41,700 nucleotides of DNA from an uncultured Lachnospiraceae bacterium (GTDB taxonomy: Bacteria; Bacillota; Clostridia; Lachnospirales; Lachnospiraceae). Under the pieces are notes generated by a model that was not told where the DNA came from, did no database searches, and was given only the letters and a program-made list of their open reading frames with translations. Where the stretch lies: NCBI GenBank assembly GCA_910587155.1, contig CAJULA010000027.1:1-41700 (forward strand), in the 5' to 3' direction. Position numbers and translations under genes: made by a program. Positions 20,724 through 29,918 of the stretch are shown here, piece by piece; the first letter of the stretch is position 1; every line of letters starts with the position of its first letter.

Positions 20724-23330
20724 CCCTACAATCGGAAAGGTAATCACCACTTTAAACAGATCCCCGTCCGAGATAATCTCAAATTTTCCTTTCTGGAGTT
20801 CGGTGAGATTCTTGGCTATGGACAGTCCCAGACCGCTGCCTTCCGTTGATCGGGACACATCTCCCCGGATAAAGCGCTCTGTCAGATCCTCCACGCCCAC
20901 CCGCAGAGGCTGGGCGGATATGTTTTTAATGGACAGCCACACCCTGCCGGGCCCGTTCTCTCCCTCCAGCGCCCTGAGATCCACATAGACTCTCGTCCCT
21001 TCCAGCGCATACTTGTAGGCATTGTTAAAAAGATTCTCCATAACCCGCCAGATACGTCTGGAATCGGCATAGATCAGAAACGGTCTCTCCTCCATGTTGA
21101 TAATAAGCTTCAGGCCCTTTTCCTCCAGCCTCTCGGTAAATTCCCCGATTGTCTGGTTCATCAGTTCCCGCAGATCCAGTTTCTCACATTGCAGTACGAT
21201 ATTCCCCGAGGAAATCCGGGAAACTTCCACCAGATCTTCCGTCAGTTGTTTCAGCCGCTGAGACTTATTGTCCAATACTTCCAGATAATTTCTGATCTTC
21301 TCATTTTCCACGGGTTCCCTCTTGATCAGATCCACATAATTGATGATAGAAGTAAGCGGCGTCTTAATGTCATGAGAAACATTGGTAATCAGATCCGCTT
21401 TCATGCGTTCGTCTTTTACACTTGTTTCCACAGCCTGCCGGATCCCGTTTCCGATGCTGTTTACCGCTTCCGCCAGAATCCGGTTGTCACCATGCATTTT
21501 TTCCACATCAATCTGTGTATCCAGATAACCGTCCCTGATACTTTCAATCCCTTTCAGAATTTTTTTGCGGATCTGGCTGCCGCGGTACAGAAAAAGTCCC
21601 ACAAAGAGATCCAGAAGAACCGCGAAAAACACACCGTCCTTAGTCCTGAGCAGAAACAGATTGGCGCCTGTAAACAGCGTATACGGCACCCAGACCCGTA
21701 CCACATTTCTGCCATCGTCATAGATCGCCATCATGATATCCTTCACTCTGACACAAATCCGATAGAGCAGGAAATTCTTCCAGAATGTCCCGGCCCTGAT
21801 CCTTCTGACCAGGCTGAGCCAGAAAAAGAGGAACATGCCATAGGTAAACGCTGTCCCCAGCCCCAGTGCCACCAGCATGCGCAGATGATCACCGGCTCCC
21901 CAGTACAGCTCCGTGACAGCAAAACCTGTCACAAAAAACAGGGTTCCTGTTATGCCAAAGGCCGCCAGTCCTCCGATCTCTGTATACCATCTGTCAAACC
22001 AGAGCAGTGCAATCCCTTCCGCTCCCTGCTTTTTGCCTGCCATATGTGTCATAAACCCAAAGACAATAAAGGCTCCGATGCCGAAGAAAGCACTGAGCAG
22101 CACAAACAGGTATCCCGGTGACGCCATGCGGTAACATGCTTCCGCCTCCTGAAACATATCCGGATACACAAAAGCGGTATCCACCCCGATCCAGATACAG
22201 GTATCGTCCGGATAGGCATAGCGGTAATCGTTCCATATATCCCTTACCTGCTCTTCCCGAATGGAAGTATTTGTCTCATAGAAAAAATCCGCCGGTTTAT
22301 AACAAAGATAACGTCCCATGGAAGCAAACCCGGTATCCACGCCTTCCATATCCGCTCCCTTATCCGGTATCTCCATATTTGTATAAACTTCCCGATTCCT
22401 GCCGCTGCCCCGGAAAACACAGTAGCGGAAATTCGTTTCTGTCTTTTCAAAATATTCCAGATACTCCCGGTACGTCTTATAATTTTCCTCCAGCATATGC
22501 ACGGTCTCTTTCAGATAAAAGACCATTTCTTCCAGCTCTTCCACACTCTCCACATGCGCCAGCATAGACCGTCCGTCTACCGGCAGATAACGCTCCACCG
22601 GTATCTCAACATAGCTCTCCTCCTGGGTGCTCTCTGCCACATCCTCCTGGGCACTAAAAGTGACCGTCAGTGTATCCTCGCTGCTCTCCTCATTTTCAGT
22701 ATACGTATGATACGTATACTCCGCTACGGTTTCCTCCTTCTTTACTACCCTCTCCGATGGTATTGCCTCTTCCGTCACCTGCGCGGACTGATCCGCCACG
22801 GCCTCAGCAAGGAACTCCGTCTGATCCGTCATCCCGTTTGTCTCTGCCCCAGGCAAGGTCTCTTCGCGCGCCTGCGCGATCATCTCCTGCGCCTCTGCCC
22901 AGGTATACGTTCTGGTGGAAATTCCCTCCTGGGTCTGTCCCCACTGAAGCAAATCCCCCAGCCGATAGCATATGCTCGTATCCGTCACCGGCATTTCCTC
23001 AAAATGTCTGGCAAACTGTTCGATATCAATCTCCTTTGTCTCATCAAACCGGCCGTCACTCTCCAGCTGCCCCCGTATGACGCAGTAGCGAATCACATCA
23101 TTCAGACTGTCATAAACCATATCACTGAACACGTCCGAATCCTCAAAGGCCGCGGTCTTGGAAAAAGGACTGATATAATAATTCACCTGCATCGTATTCG
23201 TCCGGTTCGGTACACTGATCACCGCATTGCAGGATACGATTCCGATACAGATCACACTCAGAGTGACCAGCGCCACTTCCGCAATGGCTGCTAAAAATTT
23301 CACACCTCTTCCATACTTCCTGATCTTCAT
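20709..23330 (-). CDS. Sensor histidine kinase with very large extracytoplasmic domain
   Basis: The product has 873 residues from ATG 23330 (GGGAGGAG upstream). TM1 is near 15-38. An extracytoplasmic domain of about 370 residues follows, rich in Glu/Thr and low-complexity in its middle (about 160-250). Then come five or six further helices (about 415-600), a HAMP-like linker, a HisKA domain with VSHDIKTPLTSIINY, an N box (NLFNNAYKYA) and a G box (GSGLGLSIAKNL). It autophosphorylates on His and passes phosphate to the response regulator encoded 47 bases upstream. The signal is unknown; the big sensor plus multi-helix block suggests an envelope stimulus. Confidence 0.93.
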   Translation of the reverse strand: MKIRKYGRGVKFLAAIAEVALVTLSVICIGIVSCNAVISVPNRTNTMQVNYYISPFSKTAAFEDSDVFSDMVYDSLNDVIRYCVIRGQLESDGRFDETKEIDIEQFARHFEEMPVTDTSICYRLGDLLQWGQTQEGISTRTYTWAEAQEMIAQAREETLPGAETNGMTDQTEFLAEAVADQSAQVTEEAIPSERVVKKEETVAEYTYHTYTENEESSEDTLTVTFSAQEDVAESTQEESYVEIPVERYLPVDGRSMLAHVESVEELEEMVFYLKETVHMLEENYKTYREYLEYFEKTETNFRYCVFRGSGRNREVYTNMEIPDKGADMEGVDTGFASMGRYLCYKPADFFYETNTSIREEQVRDIWNDYRYAYPDDTCIWIGVDTAFVYPDMFQEAEACYRMASPGYLFVLLSAFFGIGAFIVFGFMTHMAGKKQGAEGIALLWFDRWYTEIGGLAAFGITGTLFFVTGFAVTELYWGAGDHLRMLVALGLGTAFTYGMFLFFWLSLVRRIRAGTFWKNFLLYRICVRVKDIMMAIYDDGRNVVRVWVPYTLFTGANLFLLRTKDGVFFAVLLDLFVGLFLYRGSQIRKKILKGIESIRDGYLDTQIDVEKMHGDNRILAEAVNSIGNGIRQAVETSVKDERMKADLITNVSHDIKTPLTSIINYVDLIKREPVENEKIRNYLEVLDNKSQRLKQLTEDLVEVSRISSGNIVLQCEKLDLRELMNQTIGEFTERLEEKGLKLIINMEERPFLIYADSRRIWRVMENLFNNAYKYALEGTRVYVDLRALEGENGPGRVWLSIKNISAQPLRVGVEDLTERFIRGDVSRSTEGSGLGLSIAKNLTELQKGKFEIISDGDLFKVVITFPIVGEQEI

Positions 23331-23377
23331 AGCCACTCCTCCCTGTTTACTCTGCACGCTTTCCCGCCGGCCGACGT

Positions 23378-24076
23378 CTACTGCTTGTCCACCTTATATC
23401 CCACACCCCAGACCACTTTCAGATAGCGGGGTTCTTTGGGATTGATTTCGATTTTTTCTCTGATATGCCGGATATGTACCGCCACGGTATTGTCAGCGCC
23501 AATCGCCTCTTCATTCCAGATATTTTCATAAATCTGGCTGATGGAAAACACCTTGCCCTGATTTTTTACAAGCAGCAGCAGGATATTATATTCGATCGGT
23601 GTCAGCTTCACCGGCTCATCATCCACTGTCACTTCTTTTGTGGCATCATTCATCACCAGACCGCCTGAACGGTAAATCTGATCCGTCTCTTCCGTCCCGC
23701 CAATGCTGCCAAGCTTTGTATATCTGCGCAGCTGGGATTTGACCCGCGCCGTCAGTTCCAGCGGATTGAAAGGTTTGGTCACATAATCGTCCGCGCCGAT
23801 ATTCAACCCCAGTATCTTGTCCGCATCTTCCGATTTCGCGGAAAGTATGATAATGGGAATGCTGTGCTTTTCCCTGATCTGCAGTGTGGCATGAATACCA
23901 TCCAGTCTCGGCATCATCACATCCATGATCAGCAGCTGAATCTCCTCCTGTTCGAGTATCCGCATTGCTTCCACACCATCATAAGCTTTCCGCACTTCAT
24001 AGCCTTCCTGCATCAGATAAATCTCAATTGCTTCCACAATCGCCTTGTCATCATCACATACTAAAATTTTCGCCAT
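23378..24076 (-). CDS. OmpR-family response regulator
   Basis: The product has 232 residues. The receiver domain (1-120) has Asp8/9, phospho-acceptor Asp52 in LLIMDVMMPRLDG, and Lys in DDYVTKPFNP. The winged-helix DNA-binding domain (about 135-230) contains VDDEPVKLTPIEYNIL and VAVHIRHIREKIE, ending GVGYKVDK. GGAGAG stands before ATG 24076. It is transcribed ahead of the large histidine kinase and is its evident partner. Target genes are unknown. Confidence 0.95.
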   Translation of the reverse strand: MAKILVCDDDKAIVEAIEIYLMQEGYEVRKAYDGVEAMRILEQEEIQLLIMDVMMPRLDGIHATLQIREKHSIPIIILSAKSEDADKILGLNIGADDYVTKPFNPLELTARVKSQLRRYTKLGSIGGTEETDQIYRSGGLVMNDATKEVTVDDEPVKLTPIEYNILLLLVKNQGKVFSISQIYENIWNEEAIGADNTVAVHIRHIREKIEINPKEPRYLKVVWGVGYKVDKQ

Positions 24077-24162
24077 ATCCGCTCTCCGTCATCATCCTTT
24101 TCTTATTCTGTATCGTAACAAATGCTCTTTAAGACTATGGTCATGTTTTGATTAAGTTTTTC

Positions 24163-25035
24163 TTAAAATCTCAGCATCAGGAAAGCGCCCAGATTCCCCC
24201 TTTTTCCTCCGGAAGCCCGGTGTGAAAAAAGAAAATCAGGATTACAGCAGGTACACAGATCCGTCACGCTGATATGTTCCGGCAGGATACCTGCCCCGCG
24301 CAATACTCTTTTGTTGGCTTCCCAGAGATCCAGCAGGTATTTGCCCCCTCCCCGCGGTAACAGAAGCGGCCCGGAGCCTGACGAGATGTCCTGTTCCCGT
24401 TCCGGAAACGCAGCCCGAAACTGCATTGCCACATCCTCTCCCACCTCATAACAGGAGCCGCAAATGGAGGGGCCAATGGCAGCCAGAACATCCGAAGGGT
24501 TTGTTCCAAACTCCCGTTCCATGGCTTCCACAGTGACCCTGCCGATCTTCCCCACCGTTCCTTTCCAGCCTGAATGGGACAGGCCGATGGCCTGCCTGAC
24601 GGGGTCTACGAAAAACAGAGGGACACAATCCGCAAAAAAAGCCGTCAGCACCAGGCCCGGCTCATCCGTGATCATCCCGTCCACATCCTGATAATCCCGC
24701 TCCCTTACAATTCCTTTTCCCCGGTCGGCGCCCGTGACTCTCCTCACATTTGCCGTATGAGTCTGATCCGTGGATACAAAATCAGCTCTGTCCTTTCCCA
24801 GGATCTCCCCGATGCGGCGGAAATTTTCATCCACATTCTCCGGCCTGTCGCCCCGTGTATAGCTAAGATTCATACTGCCAAGATACCCTTCACTCACCCC
24901 TCCCAGACGGGTACTGAACAGATGGCTGACAATCCCGCTCTCTTCCAGCGCCGGAAAGGTCAGCCAGACCAGCTCCCGTTCCTTATGCAGCGTAAGACAT
25001 TCTCCTGCTTCTCTTTTTTTTCTGATCAGTTCCAT
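24163..25035 (-). CDS. pgeF: Peptidoglycan editing factor PgeF (YfiH/DUF152, laccase-fold)
   Basis: The product has 290 residues. Family hallmarks are LFSTRLGGVSEG near the start, TDQTHTANV, the metal-binding FFADCVPLFF with LSHSGWKGTVG, the Cys-containing IGPSICGSCYEVGEDV, and the end CCNPDFLFSHRASGGKRGN. Members of the family remove non-canonical residues from peptidoglycan precursors or act as multi-copper-like purine nucleoside enzymes. The gene is preceded by the CTGGAATAGGAG leader found also at gpsA and rimM. It closes the ribosome/secretion cluster. Confidence 0.93.
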   Translation of the reverse strand: MELIRKKREAGECLTLHKERELVWLTFPALEESGIVSHLFSTRLGGVSEGYLGSMNLSYTRGDRPENVDENFRRIGEILGKDRADFVSTDQTHTANVRRVTGADRGKGIVRERDYQDVDGMITDEPGLVLTAFFADCVPLFFVDPVRQAIGLSHSGWKGTVGKIGRVTVEAMEREFGTNPSDVLAAIGPSICGSCYEVGEDVAMQFRAAFPEREQDISSGSGPLLLPRGGGKYLLDLWEANKRVLRGAGILPEHISVTDLCTCCNPDFLFSHRASGGKRGNLGAFLMLRF

Positions 25036-25081
25036 ATTGTTCTCCTATTCCAGCTTTGCATCTTACCTGCGGCCTTAAAGC

Positions 25082-25489
25082 TTACCACCGGTCCAGCCGG
25101 CCGCACCCGTATCTGCCCTCGCCTCTCTCCCGGTGTTCAAATGCGTTTTCATACCATCGGATCTCATCGCCGCTGACAGCCACCACATCATAGCGGAAGG
25201 GCCGTTCTTCCCCATAATGATGAAGATACCGGAAGTAATCCGCGCTCCTGCATATTTTTTCCATCTTTTGCAGAGTAACGGCACTTTCCGGCGTCCCTCG
25301 TTTTTCGTCTCTTCTGTATTTTACTTCCACAAAAACCAGGCAGCCTTTATGGAATCCGATCACATCAATCTCTCCCTGCCTGCAGGCAAAATTCCGCTCC
25401 CAAATACGCATGCCCTGTTTTTCCAGATACAGCGCCGCCCGCGCCTCTCCTTCTCTGCCCAGGCTGCGTCTGTCTTGTTTCTCCGTCAA
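25082..25489 (-). CDS. yraN: UPF0102 protein YraN, nuclease-fold
   Basis: The product has 135 residues with the endonuclease-like core: GREGEARAALYLEKQG, ERNFACRQGEIDVIGFHKG and LVFVEVKYRRDE (E-x-D and E-V-K active-site type residues). It is fused to a short basic C-terminal tail. The family sits next to rnhB in many Firmicutes and is suspected of a DNA or RNA processing role without firm proof. It lies between ylqH and pgeF. Confidence 0.93.
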   Translation of the reverse strand: MTEKQDRRSLGREGEARAALYLEKQGMRIWERNFACRQGEIDVIGFHKGCLVFVEVKYRRDEKRGTPESAVTLQKMEKICRSADYFRYLHHYGEERPFRYDVVAVSGDEIRWYENAFEHRERGEGRYGCGRLDRW

Positions 25490-25570
25490 TACTCATTACC
25501 CGCTTTCTGTCCTGCGATCCTGATCCGTCTTCTTCCGCTCAGTAGCGGATCCCCGGCTGACGGATCTGCT

Positions 25571-25855
25571 TCATCGGTCCATTTTTGCCTTGATCTTATC
25601 CATGGCATCAACAAATACAAGGATTTCCGCAACTGCCTCGTACAGCTCCGGCGGAATTGCATCCCCAATCTCCAGGCGGGAAAGTGTGTTCGCCAGCCTG
25701 GTATCCTCATGTACGGGCACATCCGATTCCTTTGCCGCTTCTATGATACGCTCTGCCACTGCCCCTTTTCCGCTGGCCACTACCCGCGGCGCATCATCAC
25801 TGGGATCATAGGACAGCGCTATGGCCTGTTTGGGTTTCTCTCCTTTGCCGCTCAT
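25571..25855 (-). CDS. ylqH: FlhB C-terminal-domain-like protein (YlqH-type)
   Basis: The product has 94 residues corresponding only to the cytoplasmic export-gate domain of FlhB: KQAIALSYDPSDDAPRVVASGKG, then VPVHEDTRLANTLSRLEIGDAIPPELYEAVAEIL. The autocleavage NPTH motif is absent. Such stand-alone domains are encoded beside a FliK-like gene and rnhB in Bacillus (ylqG-ylqH). The function outside flagella is unknown. It is separated from the FliK-like gene by 11 bases. Confidence 0.88.
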   Translation of the reverse strand: MSGKGEKPKQAIALSYDPSDDAPRVVASGKGAVAERIIEAAKESDVPVHEDTRLANTLSRLEIGDAIPPELYEAVAEILVFVDAMDKIKAKMDR

Positions 25856-25866
25856 CTCTTTCCTCC

Positions 25867-27627
25867 TTATGCCCTTACATCAAAAGAAAGCTCACTGATC
25901 ATGCTGATGTTCTTATCGGCCCTGAGAATCTCTTCCATCACATTTCCCCCTACTTCTTTCAGTGTCAGTTTCACATCGGTGCGATATCCTTTTTCTGTCA
26001 GCCTTCTTGTCAGCGTATCCATATTTTTTTCCAGCAGTTCCAGACTTTTCTCATCTTCCAGCTGAAAGCGGGTACTGATCTTTCCCTTTTCCATCGCCAC
26101 ATACACATCTACCATGCCCAGGTATTCCATATCCAGATGGAGAAAAGCACTGACATTGCCATCCTTTCTGGCCAGGTTTTTTTTATTTGTGTAGACATAA
26201 AGGTCTCCATGCGCATTTTCGCCCCGGAATTTAAGCGGCAGCTGCACATACGTATACATCTGGTTGAGTTGATTCATAAAGTCCACATTGTCCCGGATAT
26301 TCTGCAGACTTTTAAAAAGCGGCGAATCCGCCTTCGTCCCCTCCAGTGCCTGTGTCAGTTGTCTCGTCTGTTCATGGAGGCGGGAATACAGCCGCTCCAC
26401 TTCTTTTTTTTCCAGATTTTCCGGTGCGGTCAGCGTCCACTGTGCGGACATCTTATTCTGAAATATTTTCTGGAACCCTTTGGAAAGAAAGAGTTCTTTG
26501 ACCGCTTCCGCCTCATTCCGTCCAGCGGCCCTTTTTGTCAGTTCCTGTACAGCCCTGTACAATTCCTCCTGTCCCATCTGTCCCTGCTCAATCTGCTGTG
26601 CCATCCTGGGATCTCCGCCCGCATTTCTGAACAGCTGCGCCAGATCATCACGATCCTGGGGTGGAATCTGTGCCTCCTGCGCAGGCGCCGCAGAAGCGCC
26701 GGCCTCTTTCGCTGCCGCTTCCGGTCCGGCGGCATTCACCCCCGCCTGGTCGGGGAGCGGCGCATCCACCCTGCTCTCGCCGCCGGGCAGTGCCATTTCC
26801 CCACCGCTCTCCGTTATGATTGTTTTATCTCCCGCCGGCTGCCCGCCGGCTTCTGTCCCGGCTGCCTCTCCGGCTGCCGTCCCGGTATCCGCCGCTCCTT
26901 CTCCCTGCGCCCCTGATATCTCCTCACCGGCCTCTTCCATACTGCCAAATACGGTCATAAGCCGGTCAATCAAAGCCATTCCCTCCTGCCCGCCGCCTTC
27001 GGCAAAAAGGGATGCCACTGCCTGCGGAATCTCCTCCGCCACCTGCTCAAAGGCGGAGATGAGCTGATGTTCATAATTTTTATACGCCTCGAACTGCTGC
27101 AGATTCTCCGGTGTCACCGCAATCCCCAGCCGGTTCATCTGCACGATAGACGGAATCGCTGCTTCTTCTGCTCCCGCCACCTGCCTGTACATTTCCTGCA
27201 GAGAACCTTTATCAATGGACATGCCCTCCTTCATCATCGAAAATACCATCTGCATGCTCTTCGCATTGGCCTCAATACCTGCCTGGGCAAGTGCACGCAG
27301 CGCCGTATTTTCCTGCGCCATATTCTGAAACAACGGGCGCAGCGCAATGACGCCGGAGGAATTGGAACGGATCTGAAATGTTACGTTCTGACCGGTATTT
27401 GTCTGGATCTCTTTTTCCATTCTGGCGCTGATCACGGTATCCTTTGCAATGCGGATCTGTATCTCATCGCCCTCTCTGCCCACCACTTCTCCGCTCACCG
27501 TCTTACCGGGAACCAGATTCCTTCCTCCGTCCCCATTCCCTGCATTCTCTGTCCTGGGCGCCGTCTGCGAGACCGACGCCGTATCTGCCGTTGTTGTACG
27601 AAAAAGTCCTGCTAAACTGAATGCCAT
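25867..27627 (-). CDS. ylqG: FliK-like hook-length-control domain protein (YlqG-type)
   Basis: The product has 586 residues from ATG 27627 (CAGGAG 5 bases before); the frame's upstream extension overlaps rnhB and is unsupported. The first 230 residues are moderately conserved (VPGKTVSGEVVGREGDEIQIRIA start). A disordered Ala/Gly/Glu-rich linker follows (about 260-360). The last 150 residues form a FliK C-terminal-like domain: LPLKFRGENAHGDLYVYTNK, then LEYLGMVDV-type strands and RLTEKGYRTDVKL. Position next to the FlhB-C-like gene indicates a partnership. Whether it acts in flagellar export or independently is unknown. Confidence 0.8.
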   Translation of the reverse strand: MAFSLAGLFRTTTADTASVSQTAPRTENAGNGDGGRNLVPGKTVSGEVVGREGDEIQIRIAKDTVISARMEKEIQTNTGQNVTFQIRSNSSGVIALRPLFQNMAQENTALRALAQAGIEANAKSMQMVFSMMKEGMSIDKGSLQEMYRQVAGAEEAAIPSIVQMNRLGIAVTPENLQQFEAYKNYEHQLISAFEQVAEEIPQAVASLFAEGGGQEGMALIDRLMTVFGSMEEAGEEISGAQGEGAADTGTAAGEAAGTEAGGQPAGDKTIITESGGEMALPGGESRVDAPLPDQAGVNAAGPEAAAKEAGASAAPAQEAQIPPQDRDDLAQLFRNAGGDPRMAQQIEQGQMGQEELYRAVQELTKRAAGRNEAEAVKELFLSKGFQKIFQNKMSAQWTLTAPENLEKKEVERLYSRLHEQTRQLTQALEGTKADSPLFKSLQNIRDNVDFMNQLNQMYTYVQLPLKFRGENAHGDLYVYTNKKNLARKDGNVSAFLHLDMEYLGMVDVYVAMEKGKISTRFQLEDEKSLELLEKNMDTLTRRLTEKGYRTDVKLTLKEVGGNVMEEILRADKNISMISELSFDVRA

Positions 27628-27694
27628 CTGATTCTCCTGTTTCCTGATCCTGTGCCCACGAACGACCGGCAGACGATCACCTGCGCCGTCTCCG

Positions 27695-28456
27695 TCACTC
27701 CACAAATCTTTGGATAAAACTTCTCCTGTGTATCGCACAGGCTCCCTGCTGCCGCAATGCCGCAATATGCCCGCCGGAGCCATATCCCTTGTTGGCGGCA
27801 AATCCATATCCTGGATAAACGCCGTCATACTCTGCCATCATCCGATCCCTTGTCACTTTTGCCACGATACTGGCGGCCGCGATAGAAACGCTTTTGGCGT
27901 CCCCCTTTATAATCGGAACCTGGGGAATATACAATTCCGGAATCGTTACTGCATCGTTGAGCAGAATATCCGGCCTGAATAAAAGCTTCCCTACCGCCTG
28001 ACGCATGGCTTCATAAGTGGCCTGCAATATATTGATCTCATCAATCCGTTCAGGCCCGACCACGCCCACGCCCACGCTGACAGCCTTCTCTATTATTATA
28101 TCGTACAATTCTTCTCTTTTTTTAGCGCTCAGCTGTTTGGAATCATTCAGATATAAGATCCTGCAGTCCCGGGGCAGGATCACTGCCCCTGCCACCACCG
28201 GCCCGGCCAACGGTCCCCTCCCGGCTTCATCAATTCCGCAGATACAGGCATATGCCTCATATTTCTTTTCATAGATACGCATCTCCTCCAGACGTGCCAG
28301 CTCTTTTTCATATGCTTCCTGTTTCTTCCGTGCCTGCGCCACCAGTGTCTGCACGCCTGCACGCCCGTCTGTCTCATAGGTATGGACAAAAACAGGCAGC
28401 TCATCCATTGCCGCTGCCTGCATTTCTTCTCTGATCTCTCTGATAGTTCTCTCCAT
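27695..28456 (-). CDS. rnhB: Ribonuclease HII
   Basis: The product has 253 residues, with a charged helical extension of about 70 residues before the catalytic domain, as is common in Firmicutes. Catalytic acidic residues are visible in CGIDEAGRGPLAGPVVAG (Asp, Glu), in the LLNDAVTIPE segment and in the VTRDRMMAE region; the GKGYGSGGHIAAL block closes the site. It cuts the RNA strand of RNA-DNA hybrids and removes single ribonucleotides from DNA. It sits 13 bases downstream of the second signal peptidase gene. Confidence 0.96.
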   Translation of the reverse strand: MERTIREIREEMQAAAMDELPVFVHTYETDGRAGVQTLVAQARKKQEAYEKELARLEEMRIYEKKYEAYACICGIDEAGRGPLAGPVVAGAVILPRDCRILYLNDSKQLSAKKREELYDIIIEKAVSVGVGVVGPERIDEINILQATYEAMRQAVGKLLFRPDILLNDAVTIPELYIPQVPIIKGDAKSVSIAAASIVAKVTRDRMMAEYDGVYPGYGFAANKGYGSGGHIAALRQQGACAIHRRSFIQRFVE

Positions 28457-28469
28457 ATGTTCTTTTCCT

Positions 28470-29009
28470 CTATTGGTGCTTTAAAATACCGAATTTATTC
28501 AGCGGCCATATCCTGATCCACGCCCGCCCGATAATATTTTTACGTTTGATATTCCCCACACTGGGATCCCTGCTGTCGGAACTGCTGTTGCGGTTGTCCC
28601 CCAGCACGAAATATTCATCCTCTGCCAGCGTGATCGTCTCAAAAGCTCTTCCCGGCGACTCCATAACCTCTTTGCCGTAAGACTCTTCCAGGATTTCCTC
28701 ATCAATATAGATATTTCCCTCTCCGTCGATCCGTACCGTCTCTCCGGGCATGCCGATGATGCGCTTGATATAGTAAGTGTCCTCGGCATGTTCAAAGGGA
28801 AATACAATAATATCAAAGCGCTGCGGATCACTGAATCTGTATGTGATCTTATCCACAATCAGATTGTCCTCATGACTGAGCGTCGTTTCCATGGAACTGC
28901 CGCTTACCTGTGTCCTCTGTCCCACAAATGTGATGACAAGATAAGTCAATGCCAGCACCACCAGCAGATACAGACTTGTATCCAACAATTCTCTGATGAT
29001 TTTTTTCAT
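28470..29009 (-). CDS. lepB: Signal peptidase I (first copy)
   Basis: The product has 179 residues. There is one N-terminal membrane anchor (about 12-29), the catalytic Ser39 in QVSGSSMETTL and Lys82 in TYYIKRIIGMPGE, and box E GDNRNSSSDSRDPSVG. It cleaves signal peptides of exported proteins on the outer membrane face. The ATG overlaps the rbgA stop (ATGA), so translation is coupled. A second signal peptidase lies on the other side of rbgA; the two are not close duplicates. Confidence 0.95.
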   Translation of the reverse strand: MKKIIRELLDTSLYLLVVLALTYLVITFVGQRTQVSGSSMETTLSHEDNLIVDKITYRFSDPQRFDIIVFPFEHAEDTYYIKRIIGMPGETVRIDGEGNIYIDEEILEESYGKEVMESPGRAFETITLAEDEYFVLGDNRNSSSDSRDPSVGNIKRKNIIGRAWIRIWPLNKFGILKHQ

Positions 29010-29863
29010 TCTTCTCCCCCCTGCTTTGGCACCTCCAACGTGATCCTCCCCAGCTTCCCACTTCTGAATTCATCCAGCAGCATGGCGGAAGCTTTCCGCA
29101 GATCCGGCTCCTCTCCCTTTAAAAAGCATCTGCGCCTGATACATATTTCCGTTAACAGCGCATAATCCTCTCCGTCCTCTTCCACACCAAAACGTTCGGT
29201 TAAGGTCCCCGGATAACTGGCTCTTAAAAACGCAATCAGCGCCAGCGCCAGTTCCTCAAGGCGCAGGATTTCGTCATTGATGGAACCGATCAGCGCCAGA
29301 TACAGACCCACTTTCTGATCTTCAAATTTAGGCCAGAGGATGCCCGGCGTATCAAGAAGCTCCACGTTTTTGTTGAGGCGGATCCACTGTTTCCCCTTCG
29401 TCACGCCCGGTTTGTTTCCTGTTCTGGTACATGCTTTGCCTGCAAAGGCATTGATAAAGGTTGATTTGCCCACATTGGGTATGCCTGCTACCATAGCCCT
29501 GACCGGCCGGTTTAAGATCCCTCTTCGCCGGTCACGTTCTATCTTATCCTTACACGCTTCCCGCACCACGGACTGTATGGATCTGACACCACTCCCCGAT
29601 CTGGAATTGACCTCCACCGTATGGATTGCCCGGGCTCTGAAATATTCCGTCCACATCCGGTTTATGGAAGGATCCGCAAGATCCGCCTTATTCAGTATGA
29701 TGATCCTCGCTTTGTTCTTTCCCAGTTCATCAATATCCGGATTCCGGCTGCCAAGCGGCACCCTGGCATCCACCAATTCTATCATCAGATCAATCAGTTT
29801 GAGATTCTCCTGCATCATACGCCTGGCTTTGGTCATATGACCGGGATACCATTGATAATTCAT
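29006..29863 (-). CDS. rbgA: Ribosome biogenesis GTPase RbgA (YlqF), circularly permuted
   Basis: The product has 285 residues. The motif order is permuted as in YlqF/RbgA: G4 NKADLAD (near 60) comes before G1 GIPNVGKSTF (near 124-133) and G3 DTPGILWP. The start, QWYPGHMTKARRMMQ, is highly characteristic, and a C-terminal ANTAR-like helical domain follows. It promotes a late step of 50S maturation around the central protuberance. The neighbours rplS, trmD and rimM also serve ribosome function. Confidence 0.97.
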   Translation of the reverse strand: MNYQWYPGHMTKARRMMQENLKLIDLMIELVDARVPLGSRNPDIDELGKNKARIIILNKADLADPSINRMWTEYFRARAIHTVEVNSRSGSGVRSIQSVVREACKDKIERDRRRGILNRPVRAMVAGIPNVGKSTFINAFAGKACTRTGNKPGVTKGKQWIRLNKNVELLDTPGILWPKFEDQKVGLYLALIGSINDEILRLEELALALIAFLRASYPGTLTERFGVEEDGEDYALLTEICIRRRCFLKGEEPDLRKASAMLLDEFRSGKLGRITLEVPKQGGEE

Positions 29864-29918
29864 CCCTTATCCTTTCTCTGTCACCTTTCCGGCTCACCCG
29901 CAGCCGGCCGGATGCAGA

